The position numbers and the translations under genes were made by a program. From positions 1-64,000 of the forward strand of contig WRAJ01000005.1 of NCBI GenBank assembly GCA_009780245.1: a stretch of 64,000 nucleotides of DNA. Reading direction: 5' to 3'. The DNA comes from Turicibacter sp. Its GTDB lineage: Bacteria > Bacillota_I > Bacilli_A > MOL361 > Turicibacteraceae. Below the pieces are notes generated by a model. That model was not told the origin of the DNA and made no database searches. It saw nothing but the letters and a program-made list of their open reading frames with translations. This document shows, in pieces, positions 32,668-41,104 of this stretch. Each line of letters begins with the position of its first letter. Position 1 is the stretch's first letter.

Positions 32668-35600
32668 GTTATCCGATTATTTACGAGGCTGGGACGGTTG
32701 AGTTTGGGCATATGGGCCTGGGGATTTTAAACGATGCGACTTATTGTCTGGTTACAGAGGAAAGAAACGGGAGATTTCAACTGAATCTTCGCTATCCCAT
32801 GACTGGGATTCACGCTGAGCATTTGAAGGTTGATCATGTGATTAAGGCAGATGCTGGTCATGCGCTTAAGGGGCAGTTGTTTCGAATTGAGCGAGTGGAT
32901 AAGAATGCGGAGGGGATGATTGAGGTGTTAGCGCATCACGTGTCTTATTTAGCGCAGAGTTTGGTGTTGGAGCCAGAGGTAGTGATTGACAATGAAACGG
33001 CGGCTACGGCTTTGGATCGGTGGCGTCGTGCGATTGTTGGGGAGCATGGGTTTACGACGGCTTCTGATATGACTGAGACTCGAAGTGCGCGTTTAAGGAT
33101 TCAAAATTTTCAGAATGCGCGGGAAGCTTTGGGTGGTGGTGCCGGTTCGATCTTGGCTGTGTGGGGCGGTGAGTATCGGTTTGATAACTACCGGGTTGAG
33201 TTGCTTCGAAATCGTGGTTCGGTGGCTAATACGTTGATTAGTTACGGTCGGAATTTGACTGATTTGAGGCAAGAGGAAAACATTAGTCAGACGTTCACTT
33301 CGATTTACCCTTATGCGATTTATCGTAACGGGGATGTGGAGCGGATTGTGACGTTAAGTGGTAGCGCGTTGGTGATGGATTCTGAATATGCGGATCGTTT
33401 TGCGCATCGTCGGGTGTTGCCGGTTGATTTCTCACGTGAGTTTGCGCGTGATGTTGTGCCGACGGCAGCTAAATTAAGAGAGTTGGGGCTGGCTTTTATG
33501 GCAGAGAACGCGATTGGGTTACCGCGTGTGTCGATGTCGTTGCGCTTTGTTGATTTAACAAAGGCGTTGAACGGTGCGGGTTTAACGTATGAGCGGCTCA
33601 ATTTATGTGACACGGTGCCGGTTAGGTTTGAGAAGTTGGGCATTGATACTAGTGCGCAGATTGTTCGGATTTGTTGGGACGTGTTGCTTGATCAGTACGA
33701 TTCGCTTGAGATTGGTGAGGTGCGTGCAACGCTGAGCGATCGCCTGCGAGGGGTTGAAAGAGAAATGACTGAGGTTAGTGGGTCGGCCAATTCGGCGTTA
33801 AGCGCTGCCAATGGTCGAAATACGGTGTTCTTTGGTATTGATGAGCTGGTGGCTAACCGAGTGGGTGATTTGTGGTATCGGCCAAATGGTGAAGACACGG
33901 AGTTGTTTATGTGGGACGGTCACGGTTGGGAGTTTGTGATGTCGACGGCGGTTGACGAGGACTTGTTGCGACGGATTGACGAGGCGCGCGTGAATGCGAA
34001 TTATGCGTTGGGGCGCGCGAATGCTGCGGTGAGTGATGCACGCGAGGCGACTGATCGGGCACAGGCGGCTTTTGATAAAGCGGAGCCGCTGGTGGTGAGG
34101 ACGGATGAGTTAAGTGGTCAGGTGACTGCGGTGACGGCTTTGGCTTCGGGGTTGCAGACGACGGTGACGAACAACCACAATGCGACGGCTACTAGGATCA
34201 CGCAGCTTGATCATCAGATTAATTCGCGGGTGGGGAATCTCGAGGGAACTGTTAGTTCTGAGATCACGCAGCTGACGAACGATATTAACTTGCGCGTTAG
34301 AAACGGAGAAGTGATTAGTCAGATTAATGTGTCGCCTGAATCGGTGTTGATCCAAGGTCGACGCATTCACCTTACGGGGCAGACAACGATTGATGATGCG
34401 GTGATTGAGAGTGCTCATATTGCCAGTCTTGAGGCTGATAAGATTCAAACTGGGACGTTGAATGCCGCTAATGTTAATGTGATTAATTTGAATGCGAATA
34501 ACATTACTTCAGGGACGTTGAATGCTCATTTGATTACAGCAGAAATCATTGAGGCAGCTGCGCTGCGAGCTGGTCAGATTGATATTAATCATTATCGTTT
34601 TGATGGCCAGTCGGTTGGTACTGTAGGGGATCATGATTTTGTGATTAGGCGTGGAACCGGTGGATCGGTTTCGAATGCACAACGTGATCGTTTGATTATT
34701 GGTCGTCACCATACGCGGGTTTACATGGAGGGGGATGATTCAAGTGACGGTACGGCTGCTGATACGGGGGCATATGGCGATGTAAGAGACGATGGCACCC
34801 CGATGACCGGACGCAATCGCGTAGGCTTTTTGGAGTTTAATGCAAACCGGCTTTCTGCTTTTAATATGAATCAACGAACAGTGGCACCGAATACTTCTGT
34901 TGAGCGTCAACCGCTTAGAAATCTTCACTTACAGCCGGCGGATAAATGGGTAAGAGGAATTCCGGGTGCAACGTTATTGGGAGCTGACCGAGGCGGTGGC
35001 GAAATTAGATGTACGTATACAACTGATTTTGGTTCTGATCGACAACATGTATTTGCACCGCTTCGCGCACGCCGCTTGACGATTCAAGGTCAAGCGTTTA
35101 ATGCTGGCTTCACGCAATTGACACGCAATATAGCAAGGCATTTAAACATTGATACAACGAATGAACGCTTGATGGTTACTTCAAATATTGCAGGTACGAA
35201 CGCGGCTTCTCTGCACGTGTCATCATTAGTGGTAGGTGGCGCTACGACAGGTGGGACGCCGAATGCTAATATGACCCGATCGGATTACCGGATTGGGTGG
35301 TGTGGATCAGTTGGGAATTCGAATTTTCACATTCGAAGAAATAACGTGGATCGCATTTCACTCGGTAGTTTGACAACGACGATTAGAGGTGGTGCTGGTG
35401 GCGGTAATGCCCAGAATACATCGGTGAGTTTGGTGCATGAAGGCAATGCTAGTGGGAGTTTTAATATCGGACAAAGTGGGACGGATGTTGCTGCGGCGAG
35501 GCGTTCGCGTGTTTGGTCAGATGCCGTTTATAGTCGAACGGGCACAGCGTCTAGTAATAGCTTACGTGTGACGGGGTATGGGACGTTTGAAAGGGTTGCT

Positions 35601-36026
35601 TCTTCTGCTCGCTATAAGCTGAACATTAACCGGGATTTTGAGTTGGAGTACGCGGAACGCGTGTTAAACGTTGAGCCAGCGAGTTGGTTTGATCGTGCAA
35701 GTTCAGAAACGTATGCGTCGATGATTACGTCTAATATGGATGAATCTGGTCAGGTTGATTGGACATTAGTAAATGAAAAGGCAAGAGAAGAAGTAGAACG
35801 CATCACGAGAATTGGTGGTCTGATTGCCGAAGACGTTGAAGAGGCTGGTTTAGGGATGTATGTGTCTTACGCCGACGATGGTAAAACCGTTGAAGGTGTG
35901 CAATACGACCGTTTGTGGACACTTTTAATCCCGCTTGTTAAGGATCAACGCGACCGGTTATCCAAGCAAGAACGTGAGATACAGGATTTACGAAAAGAGA
36001 TGGAGGAATTGAAAAATGGAAAATAG
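32664..36026 (+). CDS. Tail-associated protein Tal with gp58-like region and S74 chaperone
   Basis: 1,120 residues. Residues 1-370 are the gp44/Tal-type hub domain (prophage tail endopeptidase family). Residues 370-700 resemble gp58-like tail proteins: GRANAAVSDAREATDRAQAAF coiled coil, then ISQINVSPESVLIQGRRIHLTG and ADKIQTGTLNAANVNVINLN. The last 140 residues are a peptidase S74 intramolecular chaperone: SSARYKLNINRDFE holds the Ser and Lys of the self-cleavage site, followed by RIGGLIAEDVEEAGL and a C-terminal coiled coil. The chaperone should trim itself off after trimer folding. It forms the tail tip and may carry the wall-penetrating part, but no separate lytic domain is evident. Confidence 0.82.
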   Translation: MSYPIIYEAGTVEFGHMGLGILNDATYCLVTEERNGRFQLNLRYPMTGIHAEHLKVDHVIKADAGHALKGQLFRIERVDKNAEGMIEVLAHHVSYLAQSLVLEPEVVIDNETAATALDRWRRAIVGEHGFTTASDMTETRSARLRIQNFQNAREALGGGAGSILAVWGGEYRFDNYRVELLRNRGSVANTLISYGRNLTDLRQEENISQTFTSIYPYAIYRNGDVERIVTLSGSALVMDSEYADRFAHRRVLPVDFSREFARDVVPTAAKLRELGLAFMAENAIGLPRVSMSLRFVDLTKALNGAGLTYERLNLCDTVPVRFEKLGIDTSAQIVRICWDVLLDQYDSLEIGEVRATLSDRLRGVEREMTEVSGSANSALSAANGRNTVFFGIDELVANRVGDLWYRPNGEDTELFMWDGHGWEFVMSTAVDEDLLRRIDEARVNANYALGRANAAVSDAREATDRAQAAFDKAEPLVVRTDELSGQVTAVTALASGLQTTVTNNHNATATRITQLDHQINSRVGNLEGTVSSEITQLTNDINLRVRNGEVISQINVSPESVLIQGRRIHLTGQTTIDDAVIESAHIASLEADKIQTGTLNAANVNVINLNANNITSGTLNAHLITAEIIEAAALRAGQIDINHYRFDGQSVGTVGDHDFVIRRGTGGSVSNAQRDRLIIGRHHTRVYMEGDDSSDGTAADTGAYGDVRDDGTPMTGRNRVGFLEFNANRLSAFNMNQRTVAPNTSVERQPLRNLHLQPADKWVRGIPGATLLGADRGGGEIRCTYTTDFGSDRQHVFAPLRARRLTIQGQAFNAGFTQLTRNIARHLNIDTTNERLMVTSNIAGTNAASLHVSSLVVGGATTGGTPNANMTRSDYRIGWCGSVGNSNFHIRRNNVDRISLGSLTTTIRGGAGGGNAQNTSVSLVHEGNASGSFNIGQSGTDVAAARRSRVWSDAVYSRTGTASSNSLRVTGYGTFERVASSARYKLNINRDFELEYAERVLNVEPASWFDRASSETYASMITSNMDESGQVDWTLVNEKAREEVERITRIGGLIAEDVEEAGLGMYVSYADDGKTVEGVQYDRLWTLLIPLVKDQRDRLSKQEREIQDLRKEMEELKNGK

Positions 36027-36186
36027 GATACAAGTAGAAATGATTAATGGTTTGGCGGTTAAGATTGCCAATTTAGAGGTACAGGTAGCGGCTTTGACGG
36101 CAGAGAATAACATGTTGTTAGGTGAACTTCAAGGTGCTTCGAATGAGGATGTGGAAGGAGTTGGCGTTTATGAATCAAGTGAATAA
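36016..36186 (+). CDS. Small coiled-coil protein between tal and bppU
   Basis: 56 residues: MENRIQVEMINGLAVKIANLEVQVAALTAENNML and a polar end. It overlaps the Tal stop by 11 bases and the next start by 17 bases, so it is probably translated by coupling. Heptads of Ile/Leu/Val suggest a short coiled coil. Similar tiny genes sit here in many Gram-positive phages. Function unknown. Confidence 0.55.
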   Translation: MENRIQVEMINGLAVKIANLEVQVAALTAENNMLLGELQGASNEDVEGVGVYESSE

Positions 36187-37396
36187 GCAACACGAATTAA
36201 CGATTAACATCAGTGCTGGGACGCGTGGTAATATTGTCACGAATACGACTTTTTTTACGATGGATGTGAAGACGGCTAAGAAAATCATTAACTTTACCCA
36301 TGCGAGTGGTCCAGTTGATTTAACCCATGCGACGGTGGTGTTAGGGTTTGAATTTGTGGGGACTAATGCCTCGAAGATCATTGATTCAGAGGATGGGTCT
36401 GTGGTGATTGAGGATGCTACGGCTGGCGTTTGTAGTGTGTTGTTACCGAATCATCTTTATGACTATGAAGGGCAAGTGTTGGTACACGTCTATATCACTT
36501 ATGAAGACGGGCGCTCTTTGGACTGTGGGGTTATTGTGACCGAGTTTGAAGAGAGTTGGTTAGATCGTGAGTTAGACGAAATGTCGCCGTTTTATGTGCA
36601 GCGATTTGAGGATTTGGCTGATACGATTAAGGCACGCGTTGCGGAATTAGAAGGGAAGCTGAGTGACCTCGGTGCGATTCAAGGGTTACAAGGGCCTCCG
36701 GGTGAGGTTGGTCCGATGGGTCCGCAAGGTGAGCGTGGGGAGATGGGGCCAGCTGGGCCGCAGGGAGTTCCAGGTGCTGTTGGTGCTCGTGGAGAAATGG
36801 GTCCGCAAGGTCTTGCTGGTGAACGTGGGTTGCCGGGAGCTGCTGGTGTTGCTGGTCCGATGGGTCCGCAAGGAGAACGTGGCGAAACTGGTTCGCAAGG
36901 TCCACAAGGTGAAATAGGTCCAGTAGGTTTACAAGGCCTTCCGGGTGCAGTCGGTGCTCGAGGTGAAGTTGGGCCACAAGGTGTTCAAGGAGAAAGAGGT
37001 GAGGTGGGCTCTCAGGGTTTACAGGGCGAGCGAGGGGCTGTTGGTCCAGCAGGTCCACAAGGGGAACAAGGACTTCAAGGTATTCCAGGCATTGTCGGTC
37101 CGCAAGGGCCACCGGGAACAGGTGGCGGTGCAGTGGTTGCTGGCAATCAAACGTTAGGTTCGTCTAGAATTGGAGACTTATTAATCAATTGGGGAACCAC
37201 GACGTTCAACGCTGCAAGTTTTACCCAAGCCTATCACACACCGTACTCAACCGCTCCTCGTGTGATTGCTAGTTATCGAACAGGTGATAATTTAGCTGTG
37301 TTAAGGTATACCGAAAACGTTGCCAATGTGGTCTTCACACGACCTGCTGGCTTTGGTTCTGTCACTCTGAGCTGGATCGCAATTGGAAGAGCATAG
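36170..37396 (+). CDS. Baseplate upper protein (BppU-type) with collagen-like fibre, 1
   Basis: 408 residues from the ATG at 36170, which follows GGAAGGAG; the longer frame from 36122 lacks a site. Residues 1-135 are the BppU N-terminal domain ([24 protein letters not shown]...[30 protein letters not shown]). After a short coiled coil come about 50 Gly-X-Y triplets with many Pro and Gln, a collagen-like trimeric fibre. The last 80 residues ([20 protein letters not shown]...LSWIAIGRA) look like an H-type lectin or gp53-like receptor-binding domain. It should link to Dit and bind the target cell surface. Confidence 0.82.
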   Translation: MNQVNKQHELTINISAGTRGNIVTNTTFFTMDVKTAKKIINFTHASGPVDLTHATVVLGFEFVGTNASKIIDSEDGSVVIEDATAGVCSVLLPNHLYDYEGQVLVHVYITYEDGRSLDCGVIVTEFEESWLDRELDEMSPFYVQRFEDLADTIKARVAELEGKLSDLGAIQGLQGPPGEVGPMGPQGERGEMGPAGPQGVPGAVGARGEMGPQGLAGERGLPGAAGVAGPMGPQGERGETGSQGPQGEIGPVGLQGLPGAVGARGEVGPQGVQGERGEVGSQGLQGERGAVGPAGPQGEQGLQGIPGIVGPQGPPGTGGGAVVAGNQTLGSSRIGDLLINWGTTTFNAASFTQAYHTPYSTAPRVIASYRTGDNLAVLRYTENVANVVFTRPAGFGSVTLSWIAIGRA

Positions 37397-37407
37397 GAGG
37401 CGGAAAT

Positions 37408-39444
37408 ATGAATGAAATAGTAAAAAAAGAGCACGAACTAACGATTAACATTAGCCCGGCTACGCGATCGAACATTGTGACGAATACGACTTTCTTTTCA
37501 ATGGACGTGGAAACTGGGAAGAAGATTATCAATTTCACTCACGGGAATGAACCCGTTGATTTGACGGCTGCGAAGGTAATGTTGGGGTTTGAATTTGTGG
37601 GGACGAATGCATCCAAAATCATTGATTCAGAAGATGGGTCCGTGGTGATTGAAGATGCCTTAGCAGGGCAATGTAGTGTGATTTTGCCCAACCACTTGTA
37701 CGAGTACGCCGGTCAGGTTTTAGTGCACGTATATATCGTGTACGAAGATGGCTATTCCTTAGACTGTGGGATTATTGTCACCCAGTTTGAAGAGAGTTGG
37801 CTCGATAGTGAGTTAGACGAAATGTCACTGTTTTATGTGCAGCGGTTTGAGGATTTGTCTGATACGATTAAGGCGCGTGTGACGGAGTTAGAAGATAGGT
37901 TTGACGATATTGAGGCGCTTCGGGGGCCGCAGGGAGAGCAAGGTCCTCAGGGGGAGCGAGGTCCAGCTGGTGAACGGGGGTTACCGGGAGCTCAGGGAGA
38001 GCGAGGCCCGGTTGGTCCTGAAGGAGCGCAAGGTTCTCAGGGCGAACGAGGAGCATCAGGAACTCAAGGAGAACGAGGCCCGATTGGTCCACAAGGAATA
38101 CCAGGTTCTCAGGGAGAAAGAGGTCTTTCTGGTCCGACCGGTCCACAAGGCGTTGCGGGTGAAAGAGGCCCTCAGGGTTTTTCTGGGGCTGTTGGTCCCC
38201 GTGGTGAAATCGGGCCGGTAGGTCCAGCTGGTGAACGTGGTTTACCGGGAGCTCAGGGCGAGCGGGGACCAATTGGTGCTCAAGGCCCTCAGGGAGAACG
38301 CGGATTGGCGGGAGCAACTGGTCCACAGGGTTCTCGTGGTGAAACTGGCCCACAAGGTATTGCGGGCCCAGCTGGTGAGCGTGGTTTGCAAGGTGCACCA
38401 GGAACGACGTCATGGAATGGGATTACGGATAGACCTGCAACGTTTGTACCAACTGCGCATACTCACGATGCTAGTCACATCAATGCTGGTACATTGCCGT
38501 TCGCGCGTATTCCTGTAGGGACGACCACGACGACAGTGGTCCGCGGTGATCATGCTGGTGCATTTCCTTTGCATAATCGTCCAACCCAAATGATTACGAA
38601 CTGGGATTTTAATCCTAGTACACACACTGTGATTGGGCAAATAGCTAGAGGGGAAGAGGTGAGGCTGATTGGAGATGCTTCAGCAACGAATAACCCTTTT
38701 CCTTCAAATACAGTAGCGGGTACAATCAGAAGAACAAATGCCACAACAGGATTTGCAGTTGTCGTCTACCGCTCGATAGGGAGTATAAATGAACCTATTG
38801 CGCATAGATTTCATGGTGCCTCTGGCTGGACGGATTGGCTATACCCAAATCGCGCAGCGAGTATCAACAGTGGCACCTTTGCAGCTGCGCGCATTCCGAC
38901 AGGGATCAACATAACGGGTAATGCAGCAACGGCAACAACTTTACAAACGGCAAGAACGATAAATGGTACTAATTTCAATGGCTCAGCTAATATCACGACG
39001 GCGAATTGGGGGACTGCTAGAAACGTTACCATCGGAAGCACGCAGCGTAGTGTAAATGGTTCAGCTAACGTCGCATGGTCATTAGCAGATATCGGAGCAG
39101 CCGCAGCGAGTCATACGCATAACGCTTCGCAAATCACGGGAACGTCGAGTGCGGTAGCAAATAACACGGGAACTTTCCGTGTTGGTGATATATTGATCCA
39201 GACGGGGGAAGTGCAACTATCACCAGGGGCGAATAGCTCTGCTTTTGGTGTGGCTAATTTTGAAACAGCATATGCAAGTGTGCCACATGTAACGACAGAG
39301 CGATCGGGGTCTTTGTTAAATGCAGATATCATGATAGCCGTCAATCCAGCGACGGCATTAGCGCAAATTTTGATGGTTAATAGTCTACCAGTCGCTGCGT
39401 CGGGGATGGTTAGATGGATGGCTATTGGGCGTGCAGCGACATAA
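37408..39444 (+). CDS. Baseplate upper protein (BppU-type) with collagen-like fibre, 2
   Basis: 678 residues, a paralogue of the previous gene. The BppU domain (residues 1-130) is about 80% identical. Residues 172-332 are over 50 Gly-X-Y triplets. Then follow fibre domains typical of phage tail fibres: WNGITDRPATFVPTAHTHDASHINAG, a pyocin-knob-like segment (TQMITNWDFNPSTHTVIGQ...GWTDWLYPN), an IGAAAASHTHNASQITG repeat, and a C-terminal domain ending WMAIGRAAT like the first protein. AGGAGG precedes the ATG. Two fibres with different heads suggest two receptors or a main and a side fibre. Confidence 0.82.
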   Translation: MNEIVKKEHELTINISPATRSNIVTNTTFFSMDVETGKKIINFTHGNEPVDLTAAKVMLGFEFVGTNASKIIDSEDGSVVIEDALAGQCSVILPNHLYEYAGQVLVHVYIVYEDGYSLDCGIIVTQFEESWLDSELDEMSLFYVQRFEDLSDTIKARVTELEDRFDDIEALRGPQGEQGPQGERGPAGERGLPGAQGERGPVGPEGAQGSQGERGASGTQGERGPIGPQGIPGSQGERGLSGPTGPQGVAGERGPQGFSGAVGPRGEIGPVGPAGERGLPGAQGERGPIGAQGPQGERGLAGATGPQGSRGETGPQGIAGPAGERGLQGAPGTTSWNGITDRPATFVPTAHTHDASHINAGTLPFARIPVGTTTTTVVRGDHAGAFPLHNRPTQMITNWDFNPSTHTVIGQIARGEEVRLIGDASATNNPFPSNTVAGTIRRTNATTGFAVVVYRSIGSINEPIAHRFHGASGWTDWLYPNRAASINSGTFAAARIPTGINITGNAATATTLQTARTINGTNFNGSANITTANWGTARNVTIGSTQRSVNGSANVAWSLADIGAAAASHTHNASQITGTSSAVANNTGTFRVGDILIQTGEVQLSPGANSSAFGVANFETAYASVPHVTTERSGSLLNADIMIAVNPATALAQILMVNSLPVAASGMVRWMAIGRAAT

Positions 39445-39460
39445 GAGGGCGGTGAGCAAT

Positions 39461-39691
39461 ATGATAGAATTATTAATAGAAAATGCCTTTACTTACGGTG
39501 TTTTTGCAGGGTTGTTTGTCTGGTTGCTTTATACGACCAATCGGCGCAATGAATGTCGTGAGCAGATGTATCAAACGACCATTCGTGAGAATCAATCGAT
39601 TATTTCTGAGCAAGCGAAAGCTTTTGGTAGCATGTCGACAGATGTGAGTGAGATTAAAAACCTTTTGTTTCAGAGGAGGAGTCGCGAATAA
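39461..39691 (+). CDS. BhlA/UviB-type holin-like protein
   Basis: 76 residues. One N-terminal membrane segment (LIENAFTYGVFAGLFVWLLYTT), then a charged, coiled-coil tail with QSIISEQAKAFGSMSTDVSEIKNLL, matches the BhlA/UviB family of holin-like bacteriocin and phage proteins. GAGGGCGGTGAG lies before the ATG at 39461. It would let the endolysin reach the wall. It is the last gene of the tail cluster and is followed by a run of terminators. Confidence 0.82.
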   Translation: MIELLIENAFTYGVFAGLFVWLLYTTNRRNECREQMYQTTIRENQSIISEQAKAFGSMSTDVSEIKNLLFQRRSRE

Positions 39692-39710
39692 GCAAGCCTA
39701 GATAGGCATG

Positions 39711-40000
39711 AAAAGTCACAGGAAAGTCAGTTTTCGAATTTCCGTGACTTTTTGTGCATTGATTTGGTTGAGAAAAGTCACAGGAAAGCTGATTTTCGAA
39801 TTTCTGTGACTTTTTGCGCATCGATTTGGTTGAGAAAAGTCACAGGAAAGCTGATTTTTGAATTTCCGTGACTTTTTGTGCATCGATTTGGTTGAGAAAA
39901 GTCATTGATTCGACGTTTTTCGAATTTCCGTGACTTTTTGCGCACCAATTCACGCAAAAAAAGCCAATGGATGACGAAAATCGACCTTCCATTGGCTTTT
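39711..40000. terminator. Five consecutive terminators, four in a 62-bp tandem repeat
   Basis: Units start at 39711, 39773, 39835 and 39897, exactly 62 bases apart. Each forms AAAAGTCAC paired with GTGACTTTTT (the fourth AAAAGTCA with TGACTTTTT). A fifth, different hairpin, AAAGCCAATGGA with TCCATTGGCTTTT, ends at 40000 and serves the converging hydrolase gene. The array closes the tail operon. Confidence 0.85.
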
Positions 40001-40009
40001 CAGCGTCAA

Positions 40010-40945
40010 TTATAAATAATCCGCGATAAATCGATGCACGCGTTCAAAGTATTCATCCTCAACGCTTAGATGAGCGGTACAGTGTCCCTGTTCCGGGAAA
40101 ATTTCAAGGCGTCGCTGGTTGTGGTGAATCGCACCAAATAGTTGGCGGCTACCGTCAGGGCTTGTGACGTCATCTAGCTCGCCGTGAATCAGTAAGACCG
40201 GGCGAGTGGTATGGTGAATGACGCTAAGTGGGGCGATGTCTTTGTAAGCCACGCGTTGCCGTAATCGTAAAACAGCATCACCTGAGAATTTAAGATACCA
40301 CGGTGGAATTCGTGTTTCAGCGCCACGACGGGCTGCGAGTTCGATCGTACTGGCCATGGTATGAAACGGTGCATCTAACATGTAGAAGTCTATGAGATTG
40401 GAGGTTTCGTTAAGCTCAGATTGCATAATGGCTGTTGCAGCTCCCATCGAAAAGCCATGGACGCCGATCTGGGCGTTTTTATAGATCCGCCTTGCAACGG
40501 TCGCCACTTCTTCTAAATCAAAGCGTTCGTAAAGGCCGAAGGTGGACGTTTTACCACCTGTTAAGCCCGATTGCCGCTGATTGTAAAGGATGATATGGTA
40601 ACCGTCGTTTAAGTAACGGAAGGCTGTCGGGAGGAGGTCGTAGAAATTGCTTCTAATGCCATGCACTAAAACGATGACTTTGTTTGTAACCAACTTGGAC
40701 TGGATGTGCATGACTTCAATGTTGTATTTATTTTTGCTACTCTCAATGAGAAAAGATTGGTGCTCGTACGCGCTTAATTGTTGGAGGCGTCGTTCGTGAA
40801 GGCGTCGACGTTTGATTTCATGCGGGGTGGTTTTGAAGGTTTTTTTGTAGACACGCTCACCTGTGAAGATGGTTAGCAGACTTGATAAGACAACGAGTGC
40901 GCTTAGGACGACAGCCCAGATGGGTAACTTTTTTTTGCTTTTCAT
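40010..40945 (-). CDS. Alpha/beta hydrolase, membrane-anchored
   Basis: 311 residues from the ATG at 40945; a GTG three codons earlier overlaps the AGGTG site. One N-terminal membrane segment (residues 6-28) precedes an alpha/beta hydrolase domain. The oxyanion region reads VLVHGIRSN, the nucleophile elbow GFSMGAA, the catalytic Asp HGELDD, and the His EQGHCTAH. It resembles the YqkD/BAAT-like esterases of Firmicutes, probably acting outside the membrane. The substrate is unknown. It stands alone. Confidence 0.85.
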   Translation of the reverse strand: MKSKKKLPIWAVVLSALVVLSSLLTIFTGERVYKKTFKTTPHEIKRRRLHERRLQQLSAYEHQSFLIESSKNKYNIEVMHIQSKLVTNKVIVLVHGIRSNFYDLLPTAFRYLNDGYHIILYNQRQSGLTGGKTSTFGLYERFDLEEVATVARRIYKNAQIGVHGFSMGAATAIMQSELNETSNLIDFYMLDAPFHTMASTIELAARRGAETRIPPWYLKFSGDAVLRLRQRVAYKDIAPLSVIHHTTRPVLLIHGELDDVTSPDGSRQLFGAIHHNQRRLEIFPEQGHCTAHLSVEDEYFERVHRFIADYL

Positions 40946-41043
40946 TGTGATCACCTATTTTGAATGTATGAGTTATAATATGCCAAAAAATTACATTAAT
41001 TATTATTATACCAAAAGTGAAAATTGGAAACAAGTATAATGCT

Positions 41044-41072
41044 TTGACTATGTGTGGTAATTTTAGTATACT
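41044..41072 (+). promoter_or_regulatory. Promoter of the S41 protease gene
   Basis: TTGACT at 41044-41049, a 17-base spacer and TATACT at 41067-41072, about 33 bases before the ATG. Confidence 0.65.
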
Positions 41073-41104
41073 GTAGTCATGAGGATGAGAGGAATGAATT
41101 TAAT

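Noticed and set aside
36627-38413. Long reading frames on both strands across the collagen-like regions
   Set aside because: They are shadows of the GGT/CCA-rich Gly-X-Y repeats; none has a ribosome site or a sensible protein.
39711-39958. CRISPR array
   Set aside because: The regular 62-bp units have no variable spacers; each unit is a terminator hairpin. No cas genes are present.
15635-40000. Complete prophage
   Set aside because: No integrase, terminase, portal, capsid, protease, scaffold or replication genes, and no att repeats at the outer edges. Only the regulatory, lysis and tail genes are present.
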